A stretch of DNA of 64,000 bases, taken from the NCBI RefSeq assembly GCF_007845675.1, contig NZ_VOBR01000039.1, forward strand, positions 1 to 64,000, written 5' to 3'. Shown here piece after piece: positions 1 to 7,581 of this stretch. Positions within the stretch are counted from its first letter, which is position 1; each line of letters starts with the position of its first letter. The position numbers and the translations under genes are program-made. The DNA is from Lentzea tibetensis. GTDB taxonomy: Bacteria > Actinomycetota > Actinomycetes > Mycobacteriales > Pseudonocardiaceae. The notes beneath the pieces were generated by a model. That model searched no databases, was not told the origin of the DNA, and was given only the letters and a program-made list of their open reading frames with translations.

Positions 1-101
1 CCTTGACTTGGGGTGCGGCGTGGTACCCCTATCGGGCCGGCAGGTGCTCTTCCTGCCGGCGGAGCCGGCCCCACCACGCCGCGAGGGGCCCCAAGTCAAG
101 G
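1..101. repeat. Nested inverted repeat at window edge
   Basis: Positions 1-13 are the perfect reverse complement of 89-101. Positions 15-24 pair with 73-82, and 36-44 pair with 52-60. The whole segment can therefore fold into one long branched hairpin with three co-axial stems. No reading frame here looks real. It could be a MITE-like or REP-like element, or a large bidirectional terminator; the flanks needed to look for a target-site duplication lie outside the window on the left. Confidence 0.7.
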
Positions 102-120
102 CCCAATCGCTGCGCCGAAG

Positions 121-300
121 GCGCGACTCAACCACCGACAGCGAAACACCGCAGCACAGCAACCATAAGAACCCAGCCCCGACGAAACCGGCAGCCAAGC
201 AAAGACCCCAGCCCCAACGAGAACCGGCAGAGGCCAACCCCGGCGAAAACCGGCAGCCAAACGAAGCCCCCCAACGAAACCGCCAACCAAGCCACAAACA
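121..300. repeat. T-depleted stretch with degenerate ~31-bp repeats
   Basis: The + strand from 166 to 322 contains no T at all, and 121-300 contains only two. Within 171-296 about four degenerate units of roughly 31 bp can be seen, each with a run of C, then an ACGA/GCGA step, then an AACCGGCAGCCAA-like core. No gene is supported here. As read-through RNA from the minus-strand operon it would be almost A-free and G/U-rich. Function unknown. Confidence 0.6.
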
Positions 301-334
301 ACGGGCCCCCGACCAGAAGAGGTCAGGGGCCCGT
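301..334 (-). terminator. Hairpin terminator of the exporter/biosynthetic operon
   Basis: Positions 301-314 and 321-334 form a 14-bp stem with one mismatch around a 6-nt loop. The hairpin lies 15 nt past the stop of the minus-strand exporter gene, the usual place for a factor-independent terminator in actinomycetes, which often lack a clear U tract. Confidence 0.8.
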
Positions 335-349
335 TAGATCCAACCACAA

Positions 350-1858
350 CTACCAGCTAGCCAACTTCTTGTTGGGAAGCAAGAACACCAGCCCAAAAGC
401 AACAGCAGCAACAGCGGCAACGATCAACGCCGTAGTCACCATGCCCGAAGTCAAATCGGCAGGATTGGCGGTCAACGTGAAGTAGATGGTCGCAATGACG
501 CCGACCCCGAGGGACCCGCCGAACTGCTGCACGGCGGACAGGGTGCCGGAGGCGGAACCGACCTCGCGCTGACTGACGCCACCGAGCACGACGCGGAAGA
601 GCGGTCCGAAGATCACGCCCATCCCGGCGCCGATGAGCAGGTGGGCGGGAACCAGGAGCCACGAGGTGATGGTGTTGCCGTAGTGGTCGACGGTCAGTGC
701 GAGCGTGACCAGGCCGATGATCATCACGGCGAGTCCGCCGTGCAGGATGTGTCGGCCGAACCGGGCGGTGAGCTTGGTGGCCACCAGCCCGGCGCCCGCG
801 ATGCCGAGTGACAGCGGGATTCCGGTGAGCGCCGCGTGCACGGGGGTGAAGTGCAGGCCGATCTGCAGGTACAGCGTGATCACGAGCACGACTCCGGCGA
901 CTGCGCCGAAGAAGACGATCGCGATCGCCAGTCCGCTGATGAACACGCGGTTGCGCAGCAGGCTGGGTTCGATGATCGGTGCGCGGGTCGTGTGGCGCTC
1001 GTAGACGGCGAAGAGGCCGAAGGCCACCACACCGGCGGCGAGCATGACCCAGATCCAGACGGGCCAGCCGTGGGCACGGCCCTGGACCAGCGGGTAGATG
1101 ACCAGAACCGCCGCCGCGGTGACGATGGAGGCGCCGATCAGGTCGAGCCGCATGTTGAGCTTGTCCTGCTTGCGGGGCAACAGGAACACCGCGCCTGCGA
1201 GCGCGATGAGCCCGATGGGCAGGTTGACGAGGAACACCATGCGCCAGCCGGTGCCGAAGATGTCCGCGTCGATCAGCGCGCCGCCGAGGATCGGGCCGCT
1301 GACCGAAGCCAGGCCCATGATCGGGGCGAAGAGGCCGAACGCGGTGCCGAGCTCCCGTTGGGGGAACACGGTTTTGAGGATGCCCATCCCCTGCGGGATG
1401 AGCAGGGCGCCGAAAGCGCCTTGGAGCACACGGGCGGCGATCAGGGTGCCGGGGCTGCCTGCGAGCCCGCAGGCGACCGAAGCGGCGGTGAAGCCGGCCG
1501 CGCCCACGAGGAACATCGTGCGGCGGCCGTAGATGTCACCGAGTCGGCCACCGGTGATCAGGAAGACGGCGAACGCCAGCGTGTATCCGGCGGCGAGCCA
1601 TTGGAGAGTCGAGTTGCCGCCACCGATTTCGGCCTGCACCGAGGGGGCGGCGACGTTGACGATCGTGGTGTCGATCTGGTTCATGATGTTCGGACACAGA
1701 ACGACCCCCCAGATCAGCCAGCGACGGGGGTTCGGGGGTTCGGCGGATTCCGCCGGTCGGGCCCACGCGGTGGCCGTAGCGCCACCGTGGGAGTCAGTTG
1801 GACGGTCTGTCCCGGCATCTGAACCGGGGCGAGCCTCGCGAGAGCTGTCTGAAGACAT
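350..1858 (-). CDS. DHA2-family MFS drug exporter (14 TMS)
   Basis: A 502-residue polytopic membrane protein of the EmrB/QacA (DHA2) family, which exports small hydrophobic molecules by proton antiport. A short hydrophilic N-terminus (about 50 residues) is followed by about 14 hydrophobic segments. The MFS motif A is visible as GGRLGDIYGRR near residue 105, and an antiporter-type segment (WRMVFLVNLPIG) near 205. Length fits the family (470-530). It is the last gene of the minus-strand cluster, 124 nt after the dead SDR gene, so it may also have its own promoter. By position it is the likely efflux and self-resistance pump for the cluster product; that role is inferred. Confidence 0.9.
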   Translation of the reverse strand: MSSDSSREARPGSDAGTDRPTDSHGGATATAWARPAESAEPPNPRRWLIWGVVLCPNIMNQIDTTIVNVAAPSVQAEIGGGNSTLQWLAAGYTLAFAVFLITGGRLGDIYGRRTMFLVGAAGFTAASVACGLAGSPGTLIAARVLQGAFGALLIPQGMGILKTVFPQRELGTAFGLFAPIMGLASVSGPILGGALIDADIFGTGWRMVFLVNLPIGLIALAGAVFLLPRKQDKLNMRLDLIGASIVTAAAVLVIYPLVQGRAHGWPVWIWVMLAAGVVAFGLFAVYERHTTRAPIIEPSLLRNRVFISGLAIAIVFFGAVAGVVLVITLYLQIGLHFTPVHAALTGIPLSLGIAGAGLVATKLTARFGRHILHGGLAVMIIGLVTLALTVDHYGNTITSWLLVPAHLLIGAGMGVIFGPLFRVVLGGVSQREVGSASGTLSAVQQFGGSLGVGVIATIYFTLTANPADLTSGMVTTALIVAAVAAVAFGLVFLLPNKKLASW

Positions 1859-1916
1859 GGTTCATCCTTGGTGCCACCCTTCGACTCAGGCTGCTGCCTG
1901 GTCCCACTGTTGCGGC

Positions 1917-1942
1917 GTATATATGCGAATAGTTGCGCGCAT
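1917..1942 (-). promoter_or_regulatory. Candidate promoter/operator upstream of exporter
   Basis: The 124-nt gap between the exporter and the preceding gene holds an AT-rich TATATA box (1917-1924, read on the minus strand) next to an inverted repeat with arms ATGCG (1923-1927) and CGCAT (1938-1942). This is unusual in DNA this GC-rich and could be a promoter with a repressor site giving separate control of export. No repressor gene sits beside it. Confidence 0.4.
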
Positions 1943-1982
1943 GACGCTACCAGAGCGACACGCTGCGTGGTCGCTGGTTTGA

Positions 1983-2546
1983 TCACACGGAGACCACCTG
2001 ACCCGTCACGGTCGAGGCCTCGGCACCGACCAGGAACGGCAGCGCGCCGGCGACGTGCGCCGGGTCGATGACGTTCGAGGTGATGCCGAACGGGCTGAGC
2101 TCCAACGCGATTGTCCTGGTGAATCCGGACAATCCTGCCCAAATCGTCGCATTCGAACACTCGGCGACGGTGATGATGCGGCCTCCACCGTTCTTGATCA
2201 TCGGATCGACGACCGCCCTGCTGAGCAGGAAGACCGCGCGCAACCGGGACGCGGTGGACGCGTACCAGTCGGGCTCGGGCAGTGCGTCTCCGACGACGTT
2301 CACGAGCACCTCCGGATCGCCGAGCGTCGAGCACACCTCGGCGAGAGCGGCGTCGACCGAGGTGGCGTCGGTGACGTCTGCTCCGATTGCTGCCGATCGC
2401 ATGCCCAGCTCGGTGATCCGGTGCGCGGTGTCCGTGCACGCGTTCTCGTCCAGCAGTGCGACACCCATGCCGCACTGGGCCAGTCTCAGTGCAACGGCGG
2501 CGCCGATCTCCGAAGCACCGCCGGTCACGATCGCGACCCTTGCCAT
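1983..2546 (-). CDS. Catalytically dead SDR, NovK-like partner subunit
   Basis: A 187-residue short-chain dehydrogenase-like protein, starting at ATG 2546. The Rossmann start is present (TGGASEIG, 8-15), but the rest is shrunken against its 248-residue neighbour. The NNAG motif reads NVVG (83-86), the active-site loop is shortened, and the catalytic Tyr and Lys align with Asn132 and Trp136; the Ser position aligns near Glu129/Cys130. The C-terminal substrate lid is missing (normal SDRs are about 250). In novobiocin biosynthesis NovK is a non-catalytic SDR that forms a heterotetramer with active NovJ and oxidises beta-hydroxytyrosine on NovH. The gene order here matches, so a NovK-like structural role is likely. 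Decay of a duplicated SDR is the alternative, but the frame is intact. Confidence 0.75.
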   Translation of the reverse strand: MARVAIVTGGASEIGAAVALRLAQCGMGVALLDENACTDTAHRITELGMRSAAIGADVTDATSVDAALAEVCSTLGDPEVLVNVVGDALPEPDWYASTASRLRAVFLLSRAVVDPMIKNGGGRIITVAECSNATIWAGLSGFTRTIALELSPFGITSNVIDPAHVAGALPFLVGAEASTVTGQVVSV

Positions 2547-2557
2547 GGCTCGTCCTC

Positions 2558-3304
2558 TCACCCGTGGCCGCCGTCGACGTAGATCGTCTGACCGGTGACG
2601 TACGAGGCGTCCGGGCCGGCCAGGAAGGCGACCACGCCGGCGATGTCGTCCGGCGAACCGACGCGGCGCAGCGGAATCCGCTCCGCCGCGGTGCGCCGGA
2701 ACTCGTCCGGGGCGACGCCCATCCGGCCCGCGGTCTCGTCCGTCATCGCGGTGGCGACGAAGCCGGGTGCGATGGCGTTGACCGTGATCCCGTGCGGCCC
2801 CAGCTCCGCCGCGAGGGTCCGGGTCAGGCCCTGCACCGCGGCCTTCGCGGTGGAGTAGTTGGCCTGGCCCTGGTTGCCCAGTGCGGCGATGGAGCTGAGG
2901 TTCACGATCCGTCCGGACCGCTGCCGCACCATGTGCGTCCGCGCGGCGCGCGAACACAGGTAAGCGCCGCGCAGGTGCACGTCCACGACGGTGTCCCAGT
3001 CCTGCTCGCTCATCATGAAGAGCAGGTTGTCCCTGATGACACCGGCGTTGTTGACCAGCACGTCCACCCGGCCGAACTCGGTGACCGCGCGGTCGACGGC
3101 CGCGTCGACCTGGTCGGCGGACGTGACGTCGCACGCGACGCCGATGGCACGGCCGCCCGCGGCCTTGATCGCGGCGACGGTGCCGGTCGTGTCGTCCTCG
3201 ATCCGATCGAGGACGACCACGGCCGCTCCGTCCGCCGCCAGCCGGGCCGCGGTGGCGGCGCCGATGCCCCGCCCCGCACCCGTGACGATCGCGACGGGAT
3301 CCAT
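2558..3304 (-). CDS. SDR oxidoreductase, NovJ-like 3-ketoacyl-type dehydrogenase
   Basis: A 248-residue classical SDR of FabG type. Visible are the cofactor motif TGAGRGIG (8-15), an Asp after beta-2 (VVVLDR) that usually favours NAD, NNAG (85-88), and the catalytic Ser138, Tyr150 and Lys154 (YSTAK). The end YVDGGHG is typical. ATG 3304 lies 3 nt after the MbtH-like stop, and the dead SDR begins 11 nt downstream. In NovHIJK-type pathways the active SDR oxidises the carrier-bound beta-hydroxy amino acid to the beta-keto form. That substrate is inferred from context, since by sequence alone it could be any FabG-like reductase. Confidence 0.85.
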   Translation of the reverse strand: MDPVAIVTGAGRGIGAATAARLAADGAAVVVLDRIEDDTTGTVAAIKAAGGRAIGVACDVTSADQVDAAVDRAVTEFGRVDVLVNNAGVIRDNLLFMMSEQDWDTVVDVHLRGAYLCSRAARTHMVRQRSGRIVNLSSIAALGNQGQANYSTAKAAVQGLTRTLAAELGPHGITVNAIAPGFVATAMTDETAGRMGVAPDEFRRTAAERIPLRRVGSPDDIAGVVAFLAGPDASYVTGQTIYVDGGHG

Positions 3305-3307
3305 TCG

Positions 3308-3520
3308 CTAGTCGCCTGCCGTCGCGTCGATCAGGCTCTTCGGACGCAGGTCGAGCCAGTTCTGCTCGATGTGGGCGAGACACGCCGCGCGGCTGTCCGG
3401 GCCCATGACGACCCGCCAGCCGCCGGGCACGCCCGCGAACTCGGGCCAGAGTGAGTACTGCTCCTCGTCGTTGATCAGCACCAGGTAGGTGCCGTCCTGG
3501 TCTTCGAACGGGTTGGACAC
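3308..3520 (-). CDS. MbtH-like protein
   Basis: A 70-residue protein starting at GTG 3520 behind an AAAGGA ribosome site. It carries the MbtH family core: an N-terminal [17 protein letters not shown] with the conserved SLWP, then PGGW. Members bind adenylation domains of NRPSs and are often needed for their folding and activity. The nearest client is the A-T didomain at 4837-6600, two genes upstream, and aminocoumarin-type tyrosine-activating A domains are known to need such partners. Genes on both sides are within 35 nt, so it is co-transcribed. Confidence 0.95.
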   Translation of the reverse strand: MSNPFEDQDGTYLVLINDEEQYSLWPEFAGVPGGWRVVMGPDSRAACLAHIEQNWLDLRPKSLIDATAGD

Positions 3521-3552
3521 GGGCGGATCCTTTGCTCGGAGGTCGGTTGGGT

Positions 3553-4824
3553 TCACCCGGCGGCGGCCGCGGTCCCTGCCTTCGACAGGGCGCCTTGGTC
3601 GGCCTTGAGGGAGACGGGCAGCGAGCTCATGCCGTGCAGGATCGTGGAGTAGATCCAGTTCTCCTTGCCGGTCTGCTCGAAGCCGCCGACCATCCGGCGC
3701 AGTCCGTCGAGCACCGCCTCCACCTCGAGCTTGCCGAGGTAGTGGCCGAGGCAGAAGTGCGAGCCGAAGGCGAACGTGAGGTGCTTGTTGGGCGTGCGGT
3801 TCAGGTCGAACCGGTACGGGTCCTCGAAGACCTTCTCGTCGCGGTTGGCCGAGTAGATCCAGACGCTGACGGGGTCGCCCTTCTTGATCAGCTGCTGCCC
3901 GTTCACCACGACGTCGCCGGTGGTCATGCGACCGCCGTGCAGTGACGGCACGGTCCACCGGAGCACCTCGTCCGCCGCGGCGCTGATGTCGACCTCGCCG
4001 CGCTTGAGCGCCTGCCACTGGTCCGGGTGCTCCATCAGCGCGAGCACGCTGCCGGTGATGGCGTGCCGGCCGGTCTCGTCGCCGCCGATCATCAGGCCGT
4101 AGCAGTTGGCCATGAGCTCGGCGTCGCTGAGGTTCTCGCCGTCGATCTGGCTGTTGGCGAGCAGGCTGATCACGTCGTTGTGCTCGCTGCTGCGGCGGGT
4201 GCTGGCCAGGTCGGAGAAGTACAGCAGGATCTCGTTCTTGGCCGCCCAGCTGTCCTCGGGTGGAGCGTCGGCGTAGTCCGAGCTCCACGCGTGCGCGGTG
4301 AGGCTGAGCAGGTACTTGCGGTCCGAGCGGGGCACCGCGAGCAGGTCGCAGATCGCGCCGAGCGGGACGTTGCCGGAGACGTCCTTCGCGAAGTCGCAGT
4401 CGTCGTTCTCGATGGCGTCGGCCAGCAGCCCGTCGACCGTGATCCGCAGTGACTCGCCGATGTCGTGCAACATCCTGGGGGAGAAGGCTTTCATCAGGAT
4501 GTTGCGGATCTGCGTGTGCCGGATGCCGTCGGTCACCGCGAGCATCGACCCGGCGGCCGAGTCGCCGCCGTTGAGCAGCGTGCCCAGTGCGTTGCCGTGC
4601 TCGGTGGTGAAGTGGTCCTTGTCCTTGTACACGGCCACGGCGTCCTCGTGCCGGGTGATCACCCAGAAACCGGGCTGCGAGCCGCGCTCGGTCTGCCAGT
4701 AGAACGGCTTCTCGGCACGGAGGTATCGCCAGACTTCGTCCAGCTCGAACTCGGCGTGCAGCCGCGGGTCGGCCAGGTCGATGTTCTCGAGGTCGTCGGG
4801 GGAAACCATCGGTCGTGCGGTCAT
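3553..4824 (-). CDS. Cytochrome P450, NovI-like beta-hydroxylase
   Basis: A 423-residue soluble bacterial P450. Seen: the I-helix oxygen-activation motif GGDET (247-251), ExxR as EVLR (286-289), and the heme loop FGSHFCLG with Cys358. The start ATG 4824 has an AGGAG site. It follows the A-T didomain by 12 nt. P450s in this position (NovI, CYP163 group; OxyD/NikQ systems are analogous) hydroxylate the beta carbon of an amino acid while it is bound to the carrier domain of the A-T partner. That partnership is inferred from the A-T/P450/MbtH/SDR order. A redox partner is not encoded nearby. Confidence 0.9.
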   Translation of the reverse strand: MTARPMVSPDDLENIDLADPRLHAEFELDEVWRYLRAEKPFYWQTERGSQPGFWVITRHEDAVAVYKDKDHFTTEHGNALGTLLNGGDSAAGSMLAVTDGIRHTQIRNILMKAFSPRMLHDIGESLRITVDGLLADAIENDDCDFAKDVSGNVPLGAICDLLAVPRSDRKYLLSLTAHAWSSDYADAPPEDSWAAKNEILLYFSDLASTRRSSEHNDVISLLANSQIDGENLSDAELMANCYGLMIGGDETGRHAITGSVLALMEHPDQWQALKRGEVDISAAADEVLRWTVPSLHGGRMTTGDVVVNGQQLIKKGDPVSVWIYSANRDEKVFEDPYRFDLNRTPNKHLTFAFGSHFCLGHYLGKLEVEAVLDGLRRMVGGFEQTGKENWIYSTILHGMSSLPVSLKADQGALSKAGTAAAAG

Positions 4825-4836
4825 CGTCGTCTCCTG

Positions 4837-6600
4837 TTACTGGCTGATGCTGCGTGCCACGGCGGCGAGCGCCTCGATGGTCGGGTTCTGGATCATCTCC
4901 CTCGGCGTGATCGCGAGCCCCGCCTCCCGGGCCTTCTGGATCACCGTGATCGCGAGCAAGCTGTTGCCGCCGAGCTCGAAGAAGTTGCTCGCGGTGTCCA
5001 CTTCGGACACCGGGAGGATCTCGATGAAGATCGCGCTGAGCGCCTGCTCCGCCGGAGTGCGCGGGGCGATTCCGTTCGCCGACGAGGTGACCTCAGGAGC
5101 GGGCAGCGCCCGGCGGTCGAGCTTTCCGTTGGGCAGCAGGGGAAAGGCGTCCAGCGTGACGTACGCGGTGGGCACCATGTGCTCGAGCAGGAACCGGCCC
5201 GCGTGCTCGCGGAGCTCGGCCGGTGCGGGCTTCGCGTCGCCCGCGGGGATGACGTAGGCGACGATCTGGTCCTCGCGCACCACGGCGACGACCTGGCCGA
5301 CCGACGGGTGGCCCGCCAGCACGGACTCGACCTCGCCGAGCTCGATGCGGAACCCGCGGAGCTTGACCTGGTCGTCGACGCGGCCGTGGAACACGAGGCT
5401 CCGGTCCGGCTGCCACGACACCAGGTCGCCCGTGCGGTACATGCGGGAACCGTCGGCGGCGAACGGGTTGGCGACGAAGCGCTCGGCGGTCAGCGCCGGG
5501 CGCTGGAGGTACCCGCGGGCCAGCAGGTCACCGCTGACGTAGAGCTCGCCGGGTGCGCCGGGCGGCAGCGGCCGCAGGGCGCGGTCCACCACGTAGATCG
5601 CGGCGCCGGGAATCGCCTGTCCGATCGGGGGAGCGGCGGAACCGGACAGCGGCTCGCTCATGGTCGCGCAGACGGTGACCTCGGTCGGGCCGTATGCGTT
5701 GATCATGCGGCGGCCGGGTGCCCAGCGCGCGACGAGGTCGCCGGAGCACACCTCGCCCGCGACCAGCAGGCTCCGCAGGCCGGGCACCGCTTCCGCGGCC
5801 ACGCTGCCCGCGGCCACCGGCGGCAGCACCGCGTGGGTGACGCGCTGCTCGGTGACCACCTGGGCCAGCACGTCACCGGCGAGCGTGCCCGCGGGCGGGA
5901 TCACCAGCGCGGCTCCGGCCGCGAACGTCGCGAGCAGCTCGAAGACGATCGCGTCGAAGCTCGGCGAGGAGAACTGCAGGACCCGGCTGTCCGCGTCGAC
6001 GGCCATCCGCTCGCTGTTTGCCGCCGCCAGCCCGGCGAGCCCGGCGTGCGTGACGGCGACGCCCTTGGGCTTCCCCGTCGAGCCGGAGGTGTAGATGACG
6101 TAGGCGAGACCGGCCGGTGCCACTGGTGCGCCCGCCGGGTTCGCGTCGGAACGGCCGCGCAGGGCGATCGTGACGTCGGTGTGGTCCAGCAGGACGCGCT
6201 GCGGTCCTTCGGGCAGCACCGCCGCCTTGGTGGTGCACAGCAGCGCCGGACCGGCGTCGCGGATCATGTACTCGATGCGGTCGGCCGGGTAGCCGGGGTC
6301 GATCGGGAGGAACGCGGCACCGGCCTTGGTCACCGCGAGCATCGCGATGATCATGTCGACGGACCGCGGCAGCGCGAGCGCGACGAGCTTTTCGGGGCCC
6401 GCTCCCAGATCGGCGAGCAGCCCGGCGAGCCGGTTGGCGCGCCGGTTCACCTCGTCGTAGGAGAGCGTCACGTCGCCGGAGACCAGCGCGGTGTTGGCCA
6501 GCCGGTCACGTGCCTGGCGTTCGAACAGTCCGGCGAGCGTGACGGTGGAATGTGCGTCTTTCGGCAATTCACGTTGCTGCAGATTTATGTCATGGGCCAT
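4837..6600 (-). CDS. NRPS adenylation-thiolation didomain, NovH-like
   Basis: A 587-residue A-T didomain with no condensation domain. A-domain motifs: A3 [11 protein letters not shown] (170-180), FDAIVFE (A4 region), NAYGPTE (A5), YRTGDLV (A7), the A8 loop [13 protein letters not shown], and LPNGKLDRR with the catalytic Lys (A10). The carrier motif LGGNSL has the phosphopantetheine Ser at about 547. Aligned by eye to PheA, the specificity positions read D-A-F-V-L-A-A-V-C, an aromatic-type pocket close to but not identical with Tyr/Phe codes. Free-standing A-T proteins of this type hold one amino acid for a partner P450. Tyrosine is the expected substrate by analogy with NovH; phenylalanine or a tyrosine derivative is possible. 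Confidence 0.88.
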   Translation of the reverse strand: MAHDINLQQRELPKDAHSTVTLAGLFERQARDRLANTALVSGDVTLSYDEVNRRANRLAGLLADLGAGPEKLVALALPRSVDMIIAMLAVTKAGAAFLPIDPGYPADRIEYMIRDAGPALLCTTKAAVLPEGPQRVLLDHTDVTIALRGRSDANPAGAPVAPAGLAYVIYTSGSTGKPKGVAVTHAGLAGLAAANSERMAVDADSRVLQFSSPSFDAIVFELLATFAAGAALVIPPAGTLAGDVLAQVVTEQRVTHAVLPPVAAGSVAAEAVPGLRSLLVAGEVCSGDLVARWAPGRRMINAYGPTEVTVCATMSEPLSGSAAPPIGQAIPGAAIYVVDRALRPLPPGAPGELYVSGDLLARGYLQRPALTAERFVANPFAADGSRMYRTGDLVSWQPDRSLVFHGRVDDQVKLRGFRIELGEVESVLAGHPSVGQVVAVVREDQIVAYVIPAGDAKPAPAELREHAGRFLLEHMVPTAYVTLDAFPLLPNGKLDRRALPAPEVTSSANGIAPRTPAEQALSAIFIEILPVSEVDTASNFFELGGNSLLAITVIQKAREAGLAITPREMIQNPTIEALAAVARSISQ

Positions 6601-6738
6601 GACGTGAGCTCACTCTCTCGATCGTCTTGGAGAAGCCTGATTGCGATAGTGACAAAGGGCGGTCGGCGGTCGCTGAAATATCACTGAAGGCAATTCGGCT
6701 GGTTTTGCTCAGTCAGAGACCATTGTTTTTCCAGCCGT

Positions 6739-7581
6739 TCAGGTATGGCGGTACGGGCGGATCGGAATGCCGACCCGCTGCAGGCCGGAGTAGTCGACGA
6801 CCTCCCAGTGCTCGACCACCTGGCCGCTGGACAGCCGGAACATGTCGGAGGTGCGCATGAAGAGCTTCTTGCCGGTCGGCATGCGGCCTCGGGCGAACCC
6901 GGTGTTCGTGCCGCGCCAGGTGGCGAAGACCATCACCTTGTCGCCGTGCGCCAGCACGTTGTCCGGCGCGACGGAGAGATCCGGGTAACGCGCGAAGTTG
7001 CCCCGGAAGAACTCCTTGAACGCCTCGACGCCGTTGGGCACGGCGGGCATCTGGTCGTTGTGGTGCACGTAGTCGCGGGAGTAGTGGACGTCCGCGCGGT
7101 CGAGCTGGTGCTGCGTCATCACCTCGTCGTAGGCGCTGAGCACCACCCCGACGTTGGCCTCCTCGGCCGGGGTGTGCGGGCCGATGAGGTCGAGGCTCGA
7201 CGGGAAGTCGTCGCGCTGCGGCGTGAAACCGAACGTGCCCAGCTCGCAGTAGTCGACCACCGCGCCGTGCTCGGCCACCGCGCCGTCGGTCACCCGGAAC
7301 AGCTCGCTGGTGTGCAGCTCGAGATCGCGGCCGTCGGCGTCGTGCCCGCGCCAGGTGAGGAACGACATGACCTGGTCGTGGTCGGTGAGGGTGAGGTCGA
7401 CCGAGACCTTGAGATCTCCGAACGTCTGCAGGAACTCCTGCCAGAACCCTTCGAGGTCGTCGCCCACTCTGGGGTCGTGCTCGGCGTAGCCGGCGGGGAA
7501 GTACGCGGGCAGCCGGTCGAGCCGGTGCTCGTTGTGGATCTCCTCGACGAGCTGCCGGACCAAGTCCTCGCTCGGGCTCAC
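6739..7581 (-). CDS. Tandem SnoaL-like (NTF2-fold) protein
   Basis: A 280-residue protein made of two NTF2/SnoaL-like halves, roughly 1-135 and 140-280. Each half has the pattern of an N-terminal helix pair, a Y(A/V)xH(D/N) element (AEHDP; HHNDQ), then strands ending in VxEHxxVVDY (AEHGAVVDY; VEHWEVVDYSG). The GTG start at 7581 overlaps the TGA of the ligase gene (GTGA), implying translational coupling. SnoaL-fold proteins include polyketide cyclases, hydrolases, isomerases and hydroxylases, so chemistry cannot be assigned. In this cluster a cyclisation or ring-modifying step is one possibility. I know of no counterpart in the novobiocin set. Confidence 0.75.
   Translation of the reverse strand: MSPSEDLVRQLVEEIHNEHRLDRLPAYFPAGYAEHDPRVGDDLEGFWQEFLQTFGDLKVSVDLTLTDHDQVMSFLTWRGHDADGRDLELHTSELFRVTDGAVAEHGAVVDYCELGTFGFTPQRDDFPSSLDLIGPHTPAEEANVGVVLSAYDEVMTQHQLDRADVHYSRDYVHHNDQMPAVPNGVEAFKEFFRGNFARYPDLSVAPDNVLAHGDKVMVFATWRGTNTGFARGRMPTGKKLFMRTSDMFRLSSGQVVEHWEVVDYSGLQRVGIPIRPYRHT

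Noticed and set aside
171-296. Possible CRISPR array
   Set aside because: Units are degenerate, vary in length, lack unique spacers and have no cas genes nearby.
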